A stretch of 5,176 bases of DNA from Acidobacteriaceae bacterium (GTDB lineage Bacteria; Acidobacteriota; Terriglobia; Terriglobales; SbA1), in the NCBI GenBank assembly GCA_019237515.1, contig JAFAGX010000653.1, positions 1 to 5,176 of the forward strand, written 5' to 3'. The notes below the pieces were generated by a model. The model ran no database searches. It had not been told where the DNA came from and was given only the letters and a program-made list of their open reading frames with translations. Of this stretch, positions 1 through 5,128 are shown piece by piece; the first letter of the stretch is position 1; every line of letters begins with the position of its first letter. Both the position numbers and the translations under genes were made by a program.

Positions 1-130
1 CCATACGGATGCCATTCGGCAAGTGTGTGTCCAATTTGCCCTTGGGTCCTTGAACCGCAACCGTGTTGCCTTCAATTTTTACTGTGACGCCTTTGGGAAC
101 TGCGATCGGCTTTTTTCCAATTCGTGACAT
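1..130 (-). CDS. rplF: 50S ribosomal protein L6, N-terminal part (cut by window edge)
   Basis: The first 43 residues are readable, starting [15 protein letters not shown] and continuing through the VxGPKG motif (about residues 26-31), which is the typical opening of bacterial L6. L6 is a 50S protein that binds 23S rRNA near the factor-binding region. The remaining three quarters of the gene lies left of the window. The ATG at 128-130 is the family start. Its Shine-Dalgarno is weak: only a GAG core (plus-strand 140-142) lies 9 nt upstream, supplied by the last heptamer of the repeat tract in the 44-nt gap after rpsH. It follows rpsH as in the standard spc operon. Identification is by direct recognition of the N-terminus. 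Confidence 0.95.
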   Translation of the reverse strand, partial: MSRIGKKPIAVPKGVTVKIEGNTVAVQGPKGKLDTHLPNGIRM

Positions 131-139
131 AAAATTCAG

Positions 140-174
140 CTCTTAGCTACTAGCTCATGGCTACAAGCTACTAG
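140..174 (-). repeat. Five tandem CTAGTAG-type heptamers between rpsH and rplF
   Basis: Read on the minus strand the 35 nt divide exactly into CTAGTAG, CTTGTAG, CCATGAG, CTAGTAG and CTAAGAG. They start right after the rpsH stop codon and are followed by CTGAATTTT and the rplF ATG. The rpsH stop (TAG, 175-177) itself sits at the end of a sixth, partial unit ATGGTAG (175-181). The last unit gives the only Shine-Dalgarno-like GAG for rplF. The 7-nt period is directly visible. The function is unknown. Confidence 0.85.
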
Positions 175-570
175 CTACCATACTTCGCACAGGACCTCGC
201 CTCCGAGGCCTTCCTTCCGTGCCTGCCTCCCCGTCATGACACCGCGAGGAGTGGTCAAAATGTTGATGCCGAGTCCGCCAAGCACCCGCGGAATCTCACT
301 GCGGCGCACGTACACCCGGCAGCCGGGCCGTGACACGCGTGCGACGTTGGAGATCGCCGCTTCGTTGTTGCTGTACTTCAAGTAGATGCGCAGGAGCTTG
401 TGTCCCTCTTCTTCCACAGGCTTGAAGTTCGCGATATATCCTTCTTCTTTCAGGATGCGCGCGATCTCCGTCTTGAGTTTGGAAGCGGGAACATCTACTT
501 TTTGATGGCGCGCGTTAATTGAATTGCGAATACGCGCCAGCATGTCTGCGACCGGATCGGTCAACCTCAT
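175..570 (-). CDS. rpsH: 30S ribosomal protein S8
   Basis: A complete 131-residue protein, the usual length for S8. It opens MRLTDPVADMLARIRN and has the family signature at about residues 101-120 (GINILTTPRGVMT followed by QARKE). It ends in GGEVLCEVW, the conserved end of the family. S8 binds helix 21 of 16S rRNA and is a primary organiser of the 30S central domain. In E. coli it also represses translation of the spc operon. The ATG at 568-570 has an AAGGAG Shine-Dalgarno (581-586), with a rather long 10-nt spacer. The gene lies between rpsN and rplF as expected. The stop is TAG and merges into the heptamer tract downstream. Confidence 0.97.
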   Translation of the reverse strand: MRLTDPVADMLARIRNSINARHQKVDVPASKLKTEIARILKEEGYIANFKPVEEEGHKLLRIYLKYSNNEAAISNVARVSRPGCRVYVRRSEIPRVLGGLGINILTTPRGVMTGRQARKEGLGGEVLCEVW

Positions 571-586
571 TGTTTAGCTTCTCCTT

Positions 587-628
587 GTCACGCGTTCGCT
601 CCGGTGCTACCGGAGAACCCGCCGTGAC
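587..628. repeat. Imperfect hairpin in the rpsN-rpsH gap
   Basis: An inner perfect 7-bp stem, CTCCGGT (599-605) with ACCGGAG (609-615), closes a 3-nt loop. An outer 6-bp stem, GTCACG (587-592) with CGTGAC (623-628), encloses it across an unpaired or mismatched section. No run of U follows on the minus strand, so it does not look like a terminator. It lies immediately upstream of the rpsH Shine-Dalgarno (581-586) and could affect rpsH initiation or be a relic of a palindromic repeat. Both roles are inference. Confidence 0.6.
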
Positions 629-635
629 TTAAAAC

Positions 636-663
636 TTCGTCGTTGATCATTCGTCGTCCGTCT
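636..663 (-). repeat. CGACGAA-type heptamers in the rpsN-rpsH gap
   Basis: Read on the minus strand: AGACGGA, CGACGAA, TGATCAA, CGACGAA. The two CGACGAA units are exact copies 14 nt (two periods) apart. The tract lies in the 116-nt gap (571-686) between the rpsN stop and the rpsH start, upstream of the hairpin. It shares the 7-nt step of the other spacers but uses another sequence family. No reading frame of interest crosses it. Confidence 0.55.
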
Positions 664-686
664 TGCCGAAACACACTTGTAAGACA

Positions 687-902
687 TCACCAGGAGGACT
701 TGGAAACTCCTGGAATCTCTCCCCGCAACGCTAAACCGCGGAAACACAAGCGGCAGATTCCGAACTTGCGGATGTATGCCCGCGGACGTCCGCAAATCTT
801 GCAACGGTTGTGTCTGCGCGTGGAAAACTTCGGCTTCTTCACGTTCGCCGGTTTTACCCTGCTTTCGGCGGCGTCTTTCACTCGTTTTGCTGTGGTTGCC
901 AC
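687..902 (-). CDS. rpsN: 30S ribosomal protein S14, zinc-binding (type Z) form
   Basis: A 71-residue S14 of the short, zinc-binding class. The four zinc ligands are visible as CKIC (Cys34, Cys37) and CRLC (Cys50, Cys53), within the conserved stretch from [16 protein letters not shown] to the [11 protein letters not shown] end. Type Z proteins are usually about 61 residues, so this one has roughly ten extra residues at the N-terminus ([20 protein letters not shown]). S14 sits in the 30S head and helps assembly near the A site. The start is GTG (900-902), the only non-ATG start I assign here. It has a strong AGGAG at 912-916 with a 9-nt spacer, supplied by a CTAGGAG heptamer. A later start is unlikely: there is no in-frame ATG, and this Shine-Dalgarno fits the GTG. 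Confidence 0.95.
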   Translation of the reverse strand: MATTAKRVKDAAESRVKPANVKKPKFSTRRHNRCKICGRPRAYIRKFGICRLCFRGLALRGEIPGVSKSSW

Positions 903-911
903 TAAAATCAG

Positions 912-946
912 CTCCTAGCTTCTGGCTTTCTGTCTCACTCTTCTAT
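912..946 (-). repeat. Purine-rich heptamer tract upstream of rpsN
   Basis: On the minus strand it reads ATAGAAG, AGTGAGA, CAGAAAG, CCAGAAG, CTAGGAG, followed by CTGATTTTA and the rpsN GTG. The units closest to the gene are clearest and the distal ones are more diverged. The CTAGGAG unit provides the rpsN Shine-Dalgarno. It occupies the gene-proximal end of the 158-nt rplE-rpsN gap (903-1060). Confidence 0.65.
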
Positions 947-955
947 ACTTCCTGA

Positions 956-1000
956 CCCAGGGCTGACGCCTTGGGCTGAACTCTTCCGCCCCTCGGGGGC
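956..1000. repeat. Paired GC hairpins in the rplE-rpsN gap
   Basis: The first hairpin pairs CCCAGGGC (956-963) with GCCTTGGG (968-975) around a TGAC loop, 8 bp with one G-T pair. The second pairs GCCCC (988-992) with GGGGC (996-1000) around a 3-nt loop. A 12-nt linker separates them. No U-run follows on the minus strand, which argues against a terminator inside this operon. The two-hairpin build resembles small dispersed palindromic elements that I recall from acidobacterial spacers. That family match is from memory and not verified. Confidence 0.65.
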
Positions 1001-1013
1001 TGACCGTCTGAGT

Positions 1014-1055
1014 TCTTAAACTCGAAAGTCGAAAATCAAAATTCAACATTCGAAG
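1014..1055 (-). repeat. Six TTTCGAN heptamers just downstream of rplE
   Basis: On the minus strand the 42 nt divide into CTTCGAA, TGTTGAA, TTTTGAT, TTTCGAC, TTTCGAG and TTTAAGA. The consensus is TTTYGAN and the tract is AT-rich compared with its surroundings. It begins five bases after the rplE stop codon (1061-1063) and is followed by the paired hairpins. The period is again exactly 7 nt with no slippage across six units. Confidence 0.7.
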
Positions 1056-1060
1056 TGGCT

Positions 1061-1684
1061 CTATGCCTTGAAAGGCATTCCGAGATGCCGCAACAGCGAG
1101 CGCGCCTGATCATCGCTGCCCGCGGTGGTCACGATCGTCACATTCATGCCTTTCAGCTTGTCGACCCTTGCATAATCGATCTCCGGGAAAATCAGCTGAT
1201 CGTGCAGACCGAGAGTGTAATTGCCTCGCCCATCAAACGACTTTGTAGACACTCCGCGGAAATCGCGCACGCGGGGCAAAACAATGTTGACGAGCCGGTC
1301 AAAAAACTCGTACATGCGATCGCCCCGCAGAGTCACCATGGCTCCGATCGGCTGCCCGGCGCGCACTTTGAAGGCGGCAATCGATTTCTTGGCACGAGTC
1401 ACCACCGGCTTCTGGCCTGTGATCTGGGCCAGTTCGTTCACCGCCGGATCCAAAACCTTGGCATTCTGGGTGGCTTCGCCCACACCCATATTGACCACAA
1501 TCTTGTGCAGGTGTGGCACTGCCATCGGATTCTTGAGCTCAAATTCTTTCATCAGCGTGGGCGCGATTTCCTTGCGAAACCGCTGCTTAAGCCTCGGAGT
1601 TTCCTTTGCGCTATGCCGTGCCGCTTCGGGCGCGCGCTGCTCTTCCTGCGGCGCGCCTTTCTTGTCTTTTTTGTCCTTTGCCAT
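1061..1684 (-). CDS. rplE: 50S ribosomal protein L5
   Basis: A 207-residue L5, longer than the usual 180 or so. The core begins near residue 30 ([19 protein letters not shown]). The L5 signature [16 protein letters not shown] is at 90-105 and the conserved [13 protein letters not shown] at 119-131. L5 binds 5S rRNA in the 50S central protuberance and contacts the P-site tRNA and the S13 bridge. The first 28 residues ([20 protein letters not shown] and on) are a charged, probably unstructured extension. The ATG at 1682-1684 is supported by AGGA (1691-1694) with a 6-nt spacer, formed by the last heptamer of the upstream tract. No internal start has comparable support, so the extension is probably real. 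It lies between rplX and rpsN as in the standard order. Confidence 0.97.
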   Translation of the reverse strand: MAKDKKDKKGAPQEEQRAPEAARHSAKETPRLKQRFRKEIAPTLMKEFELKNPMAVPHLHKIVVNMGVGEATQNAKVLDPAVNELAQITGQKPVVTRAKKSIAAFKVRAGQPIGAMVTLRGDRMYEFFDRLVNIVLPRVRDFRGVSTKSFDGRGNYTLGLHDQLIFPEIDYARVDKLKGMNVTIVTTAGSDDQARSLLRHLGMPFKA

Positions 1685-1689
1685 TGCTT

Positions 1690-1724
1690 TTCCTAGCTAC
1701 TAGCCACTAGCTACTAGCTCCTAG
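1690..1724 (-). repeat. Five tandem CTAG heptamers between rplX and rplE
   Basis: On the minus strand: CTAGGAG, CTAGTAG, CTAGTGG, CTAGTAG, CTAGGAA. This is the cleanest tract in the window, with every unit starting CTAG. A sixth partial unit, CAAGTAG (1725-1731), is the end of rplX including its TAG stop. The last unit supplies the AGGA Shine-Dalgarno of rplE. It fills nearly the whole 40-nt gap and has the same five-unit length as the rpsH-rplF tract. Confidence 0.9.
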
Positions 1725-2066
1725 CTACTTGTCCAGAGTTGTTCCGCATTTCTTGCAGACGCGGACCTTGCGATCTCCTCGAACCTCGTGGCCGATGCGC
1801 ACCGGTCCGCACGCGGAACACACCAACTGTACATTCGAGATGGAAATGCGGCTTTCCTGCTCCGCAATCCCGCCTTTCACGTTTCGCTGCGGATTGGGCC
1901 GCACATGCTTTTTTACCAGCATGACGTGTTCCACCAGAACCTTGTCATCGTTCGGAAACACGCGCAGGACCCGGCCTTCCTTGCCCTTATCGCGCCCGGT
2001 GATGACTTTCACCGTGTCATTCCGCCGAATGTCGACTCTCTTGTGTGCAGTTGATGCGACTCTCAT
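1725..2066 (-). CDS. rplX: 50S ribosomal protein L24 with zinc ribbon
   Basis: A 113-residue L24, of normal bacterial length. The KOW region is clear at about residues 15-41 (NDTVKVITGRDKGKEGRVLRV). It is followed by KKHVRPNPQ and KGGIAEQE, typical of the family. The C-terminal part carries Cys83, Cys86, Cys104 and Cys107 as CSAC and CKKC pairs, a zinc-ribbon arrangement absent from E. coli L24 but found in many other bacteria. L24 is an assembly initiator that binds domain I of 23S rRNA near the exit tunnel. The ATG at 2064-2066 has AAGGA (2072-2076) with a 5-nt spacer. The TAG stop runs straight into the heptamer tract before rplE. The 68-nt gap upstream holds two strong hairpins. Confidence 0.97.
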   Translation of the reverse strand: MRVASTAHKRVDIRRNDTVKVITGRDKGKEGRVLRVFPNDDKVLVEHVMLVKKHVRPNPQRNVKGGIAEQESRISISNVQLVCSACGPVRIGHEVRGDRKVRVCKKCGTTLDK

Positions 2067-2084
2067 TTAATTCCTTTGCGATCT

Positions 2085-2124
2085 GCCGAGCTGCGCTCGG
2101 CCAGACAGCCGAAAGCGGCTGTCT
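2085..2124. repeat. Paired perfect hairpins in the rplN-rplX gap
   Basis: One hairpin pairs GCCGAGC (2085-2091) with GCTCGGC (2095-2101), 7 bp around a 3-nt loop. The second pairs AGACAGCCG (2103-2111) with CGGCTGTCT (2116-2124), a perfect 9 bp around a 4-nt loop. They are one base apart and fill most of the 68-nt gap (2067-2134). On the minus strand no U-run follows. The next feature is the rplX Shine-Dalgarno at 2072-2076, nine bases away. It could be a small palindromic repeat element, an mRNA processing or stability site, or a pause signal. The sequence alone does not decide. Confidence 0.75.
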
Positions 2125-2134
2125 CTGCGCGTTC

Positions 2135-2506
2135 TTATAAAACCTCTGGTGCTAAGGAAACAATCTTCAAAAACTTCTTTTCGCGAAGCTCACGGGCAAC
2201 GGGCCCGAACACGCGAGTTCCTACTGGCTCGCCGGCGTCATTTATCAAAACGGCGGCATTCTGGTCAAACCGAATGTACGTGCCATCGCGGCGGCGATGT
2301 TCCTTGCGCGTGCGCACGATCACCGCTTTGACAACTTTTCCTTTTTGCACCTGGCCATCGGGAGAAGCCTCTTTTACGCTGGCGGTGACCACGTCTCCTA
2401 GTCCGGCGTTCAACCCCGTAGCTCCGCCCAGCGGCAGGATCATCTGCAGCTTGCGGGCGCCGGAGTTATCGGCGACCTCGAGCATGCTTCTCATCATCAC
2501 GGCCAT
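2135..2506 (-). CDS. rplN: 50S ribosomal protein L14
   Basis: L14, 123 residues from the chosen start, the usual size. It opens [19 protein letters not shown]. The L14 signature lies at about 61-87 (AVIVRTRKE, then [17 protein letters not shown]), and [13 protein letters not shown] and the [10 protein letters not shown] end are intact. L14 lies on the 50S interface and forms bridges to 16S rRNA; it also contacts the RsfS silencing factor in family members. An in-frame TTG six codons upstream (2522-2524) would give 129 residues, but the AGGAG (2515-2519) lies inside that extension, 8 nt before the ATG, so the ATG at 2504-2506 is the start. It follows rpsQ by 31 nt, with no room for a separate spc promoter in the gap. 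Confidence 0.97.
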   Translation of the reverse strand: MAVMMRSMLEVADNSGARKLQMILPLGGATGLNAGLGDVVTASVKEASPDGQVQKGKVVKAVIVRTRKEHRRRDGTYIRFDQNAAVLINDAGEPVGTRVFGPVARELREKKFLKIVSLAPEVL

Positions 2507-2514
2507 AGGTTCAT

Positions 2515-2519
2515 CTCCT
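2515..2519 (-). promoter_or_regulatory. Shine-Dalgarno deciding the rplN start
   Basis: AGGAG on the minus strand lies 8 nt before the ATG at 2504-2506. It falls inside the longer TTG-initiated frame, which therefore lacks its own binding site. It fixes L14 at 123 residues, in line with the family. Confidence 0.85.
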
Positions 2520-2537
2520 GCCAATACATTTGCGCCA

Positions 2538-2852
2538 TTAAGAAGCTTCAGCTACCGGCGTCTCTGGCGCGAGTGCAGCTTTGCGAATAACTTCTTTCAA
2601 CCGCCAGCGCTTCAACTTCGAAAGCGGTCGCGTCTCTTCCAGGCGGACAAAATCGCCGGTATGCGCCTCATTCTTCTCATCGTGCGCATAAAATTTCTTG
2701 GCTTGCGAGACCACGCGTCCGTAAAACCCGTGGCTCTTCTGCCGGACCACTTGTACAACGATGGTTTTGTGCATGCGGCTTGAAACCACCAAGCCGATTA
2801 CTTCTTTGCGCCTGCCCGCCGCTTTGGGCTGCGGGCTGCCTGTTTCCGCCAT
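2538..2852 (-). CDS. rpsQ: 30S ribosomal protein S17
   Basis: A 104-residue S17, against about 84 in E. coli. The OB-fold core runs from about residue 17 ([18 protein letters not shown]) and ends with the family signature [18 protein letters not shown] at 66-83. S17 is a primary 16S rRNA binder of the 5' and central domains. The extra length is split between the N-terminus ([15 protein letters not shown]) and an acidic/hydrophobic tail after residue 92 ([12 protein letters not shown]), both probably disordered. The ATG (2850-2852) shares one base with the rpmC stop (TAATG), so the two genes are probably translationally coupled. Its GGAG (2861-2864) lies within the end of rpmC with an 8-nt spacer. 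It is the last gene of the S10 half. Confidence 0.97.
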   Translation of the reverse strand: MAETGSPQPKAAGRRKEVIGLVVSSRMHKTIVVQVVRQKSHGFYGRVVSQAKKFYAHDEKNEAHTGDFVRLEETRPLSKLKRWRLKEVIRKAALAPETPVAEAS

Positions 2853-3061
2853 TATTTCGTCTCCGCTTTGCCGGTCAGTTCGCGTTCCCGCGCGATCGTC
2901 TTCACGCGCGCAACATCTTTACGCAGGCCACGGATTTTCTTGAGGCTTTCCGTTTGGCCCATATTCAGCTGGAACTTCAGCTTGAAAAGCTGATCGTTCA
3001 GGTCGCGCTCTTGATGCCTCAATTCTTCGTCAGTTAGGTTCCGCACTTTGTCCGGTTTCAT
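2852..3061 (-). CDS. rpmC: 50S ribosomal protein L29
   Basis: A 69-residue L29 opening MKPDKVRNLTDEEL, a two-helix protein. The family signature KKIRGLRKDVARVKT is at 41-55. L29 sits beside L23 at the tunnel exit and helps form the docking surface for nascent-chain factors. An in-frame extension to 3115 (18 more residues) exists but would overlap the end of rplP and does not resemble the family, so the ATG at 3059-3061 is chosen. The Shine-Dalgarno is poor: GAGAA (3071-3075) is 9 nt upstream within a degenerate CTGAGAA heptamer tract, and CTGATTTTT directly precedes the ATG. The stop overlaps the rpsQ start by one base. Confidence 0.96.
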   Translation of the reverse strand: MKPDKVRNLTDEELRHQERDLNDQLFKLKFQLNMGQTESLKKIRGLRKDVARVKTIARERELTGKAETK

Positions 3062-3095
3062 AAAAATCAGTTCTCGGGTTCTCAGTTTCGAGTTG

Positions 3096-3099
<4 letters not shown>
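3062..3099 (-). repeat. CTGAGAA-type heptamers between rplP and rpmC
   Basis: On the minus strand: CTGACAA, CTCGAAA, CTGAGAA, then an 8-nt unit CCCGAGAA, then CTGATTTTT and the rpmC ATG. The first unit (3093-3099) contains the rplP stop codon TGA. The fourth unit supplies the weak GAG Shine-Dalgarno of rpmC. The unit sequence differs from the CTAG family but starts and ends alike (CT, then purines), suggesting related or converging repeats. Confidence 0.65.
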
Positions 3100-3515
<416 letters not shown>

Positions 3516-3523
3516 AAAATCAA

Positions 3524-3544
3524 CTCTTGGCTTCTAGCTCTTCG
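3524..3544 (-). repeat. Three degenerate heptamers between rpsC and rplP
   Basis: On the minus strand: CGAAGAG, CTAGAAG, CCAAGAG, followed by TTGATTTT and the rplP ATG. They lie in the 41-nt gap (3516-3556) after the rpsC stop. The units match the purine-rich pattern seen before rpsN (CCAGAAG, CTAGGAG). With only three diverged copies the call rests mainly on the shared phase and the shared leader downstream. Confidence 0.55.
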
Positions 3545-3556
3545 CAAATCGAGGAC

Positions 3557-4231
3557 TTAAAATGCTCCCACCTGCTGCTGCGGCTGCGTTCCTTCGCGTT
3601 TTTTCTGCGGCAAGATTTCGCCGCGATAGATCCAGCACTTCACGCCGATGACCCCGTAGGTGGTTTTCGCCTCGGAGAAGCCGTATTCAATATCAGCGCG
3701 CAAAGTATGCAGCGGCAGCCGTCCCTGCAAGTACCATTCGGACCGGGCGATTTCATTTCCATTCAGCCGGCCGCTAACGCGAACTTTGATCCCTTTGCAG
3801 CCGAAGCGCAGTGCCGAGTCTACGGCTTTCCGCATCGCCCGCCGGAAGCCAACACGCTTTTCCAGTTGCAGTGCGATCGATTCCGAAACCAGTTGCGCAT
3901 CCAGCTCCGGCTTGTGCACTTCCTGGATGTCAATGTAGACCTCGCGGTTCGTGCGCTTCTGCAGTTCCTGCTTGAGCTTGTCGATTTCGGCGCCTTTACG
4001 GCCAATAATGATCCCAGGCCGAGCGGTCTTAATAATGATGCGCAGCTTGTTACCGGGACGCTCCACTTCAATGGAGCTGACGCCTGCAGATTTGAGCTTA
4101 TCTTTCAGCTCGTTCTTCAGCCGCACGTCTTCCAGCAGCAGCTTGTCGTAATCCCGCTCGACAAACCATCGCGACTTCCACGGCTTGGTGTAGCCGAGCC
4201 GAAATCCGTATGGATGTACCTTTTGTCCCAT
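3557..4231 (-). CDS. rpsC: 30S ribosomal protein S3
   Basis: A 224-residue S3, complete. It opens [16 protein letters not shown], has a type 2 KH RNA-binding domain with the loop IIIGRKG at about 74-80, and carries the C-terminal family signature from [20 protein letters not shown] (154-173) on. S3 lies at the mRNA entry channel of the 30S head, where with S4 and S5 it contributes to mRNA unwinding. The last residues ([15 protein letters not shown]) are a short polar tail after the conserved domain. The ATG at 4229-4231 has AGGAG (4237-4241) at a 5-nt spacer, within the 11-nt gap to rplV, so the pair is likely coupled. It is followed by rplP after 41 nt. Confidence 0.98.
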   Translation of the reverse strand: MGQKVHPYGFRLGYTKPWKSRWFVERDYDKLLLEDVRLKNELKDKLKSAGVSSIEVERPGNKLRIIIKTARPGIIIGRKGAEIDKLKQELQKRTNREVYIDIQEVHKPELDAQLVSESIALQLEKRVGFRRAMRKAVDSALRFGCKGIKVRVSGRLNGNEIARSEWYLQGRLPLHTLRADIEYGFSEAKTTYGVIGVKCWIYRGEILPQKKREGTQPQQQVGAF

Positions 4232-4242
4232 ATCTTCTCCTG

Positions 4243-4710
4243 CTACTTCGCGACCGCCTTCTTTTTTCCTGCAGCTTTCTTTTTGGCAGTGGCTTTCTTT
4301 GCCGGAGCTTTCGCGCTAGCCGGAGGCTCAGCCACAGTGTTGGCCAGCCCCGCACCGTTCTGACCCCGTTCTGCCAATTCGATTTCGATATGCGCGATGC
4401 GCCGCACATAGCGGTAGGCGCGACCCATCGGAGCCGGGCGTATCCGCTTCATGCGCGGGCCGTCGTTAGCTACCGCCCGTTTCACGTACAAGTTGTCGAC
4501 GTCGACATCGACTCCTTTTTCTGTGCTCAAATAATTGGCATTCTCAACCGCTGAGCGCACAAGCTTCTCAATGGTTGGAGCGACGCGCTTCTTGGTGAAC
4601 GCCAGCGTATTTAGCGCATCTTCCACTCGCTTGCCCTTGATGAGATCCAGCACCAACCGGGCTTTTTGCGGCGAAACGCGCATGAACCGTGCTTGAGCTC
4701 GAAATTCCAT
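4243..4710 (-). CDS. rplV: 50S ribosomal protein L22 with Lys/Ala-rich tail
   Basis: L22, 155 residues from the chosen start. The core reads [20 protein letters not shown], then [14 protein letters not shown], and the family signature [20 protein letters not shown] at 89-108. The loop between about 80 and 98 is the hairpin that in L22 lines the exit tunnel. Most L22 proteins end near residue 110-115. Here about 40 residues follow, ending in alternating Lys and Ala ([22 protein letters not shown] region, 134-155), similar to histone H1 tails and probably disordered, rRNA-binding or both. An in-frame TTG two codons upstream (4714-4716) abuts the AAGGA and cannot use it, so ATG 4708-4710 is the start. 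Gap from rpsS is 9 nt. Confidence 0.97.
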   Translation of the reverse strand: MEFRAQARFMRVSPQKARLVLDLIKGKRVEDALNTLAFTKKRVAPTIEKLVRSAVENANYLSTEKGVDVDVDNLYVKRAVANDGPRMKRIRPAPMGRAYRYVRRIAHIEIELAERGQNGAGLANTVAEPPASAKAPAKKATAKKKAAGKKKAVAK

Positions 4711-4716
4711 AGTCAA

Positions 4717-4721
4717 TCCTT
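4717..4721 (-). promoter_or_regulatory. Shine-Dalgarno deciding the rplV start
   Basis: AAGGA on the minus strand overlaps the rpsS stop codon (TAA, 4720-4722) and lies 6 nt before the ATG at 4708-4710. The alternative TTG at 4714-4716 directly touches it, which excludes that start. The overlap with the stop suggests coupled translation of rpsS and rplV. Confidence 0.8.
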
Positions 4722-5100
4722 AGCTCTTCGGCGCTGCCGGAGCCGCTGGGGCCGCCGGAGCTGCTGCTCCACCCGCCGCAGGCACCGGAGCTCCCGGACC
4801 GCCAGGCACTCCCGCCGGTCTCACAGCCGCTTCCGTCGCTGCCTTCATTGAATGCGCTTTGAACTGGCGGGTGAAACTGAATTCCCCGAGTTTGTGCCCG
4901 ACCATGTTCTCGGTGATGTATACCGGGATGAATTTCTTCCCGTTATGCACGGCAATCGTGTGTCCCACGAATTCCGGAATGATGGTCGAGCGCCGCGACC
5001 AGGTGCGCAGCACCTTTTTTTCATTGCGTGAGTTCATGGCTTCAATGCGCCCTTGCAGGTAGCCATCCACGAACGGTCCTTTTTTGGTTGAACGTGCCAT
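4720..5100 (-). CDS. rpsS: 30S ribosomal protein S19 with Pro/Ala tail
   Basis: A 126-residue S19, about 33 longer than the usual 92 or so. The conserved body is complete: [15 protein letters not shown] at the start, [17 protein letters not shown] at 28-44, and the family signature [18 protein letters not shown] at 57-74 with [10 protein letters not shown] following. From about residue 86 the sequence turns into an Ala/Pro/Gly tail ending in repeated PAAP units and PKS. S19 is in the 30S head with S13; the C-terminal end in known ribosomes reaches toward the tRNA sites. The ATG at 5098-5100 has GAGGA (5105-5109) with a short 4-nt spacer, directly next to a CTAG heptamer tract. Order rplB-rpsS-rplV is standard. 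Confidence 0.97.
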   Translation of the reverse strand: MARSTKKGPFVDGYLQGRIEAMNSRNEKKVLRTWSRRSTIIPEFVGHTIAVHNGKKFIPVYITENMVGHKLGEFSFTRQFKAHSMKAATEAAVRPAGVPGGPGAPVPAAGGAAAPAAPAAPAAPKS

Positions 5101-5111
5101 AAAATCCTCAG

Positions 5112-5128
5112 CTACTAGCTCCTAGCTA
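5112..5128 (-). repeat. CTAG heptamers between rplB and rpsS
   Basis: On the minus strand a partial unit ATAGTAG (5126-5132) holds the rplB TAG stop and, directly after it in frame, a second TAG. CTAGGAG and CTAGTAG follow, then CTGAGGATTTT and the rpsS ATG. This is a short version of the five-unit tracts before rplE and rplF, with the same unit sequence. Confidence 0.75.

Noticed and set aside
131..174. CRISPR-like array
   Set aside because: The units are 7 nt without spacers; this is a short tandem repeat, not a repeat-spacer structure.
956..1000. Terminator between rplE and rpsN
   Set aside because: There is no U-run after either stem, and the position is inside the operon.
1055..1696. 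Plus-strand open frame of 213 residues
   Set aside because: It is an exact antisense shadow of rplE with almost the same ends.
1685..1724. S8 autoregulatory site near the rplE start as in E. coli
   Set aside because: The gap is filled by CTAG heptamers and I could not see the helix-and-bulge arrangement of the S8 target.
2085..2124. Rho-independent terminator between rplN and rplX
   Set aside because: The stems are strong, but no U-run follows on the minus strand and essential genes of the same operon continue downstream.
2507..2524. TTG start for rplN
   Set aside because: The Shine-Dalgarno lies inside the extension, and the ATG at 2504-2506 gives the family length.
2076..2783. Plus-strand open frame of 235 residues
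   Set aside because: It runs antisense across the rplN-rplX gap, rplN and rpsQ and resembles no protein family I recognise.
3527..4363. Plus-strand open frame of 278 residues
   Set aside because: It lies opposite rpsC and part of rplV, both unmistakable. The translation has no recognisable family, and such antisense frames are common opposite GC-rich genes.
4098..4409. Minus-strand frame of 103 residues overlapping rplV and rpsC
   Set aside because: Out-of-frame reading of two real genes. Its Arg/Lys richness comes from the rplV tail read in another frame.
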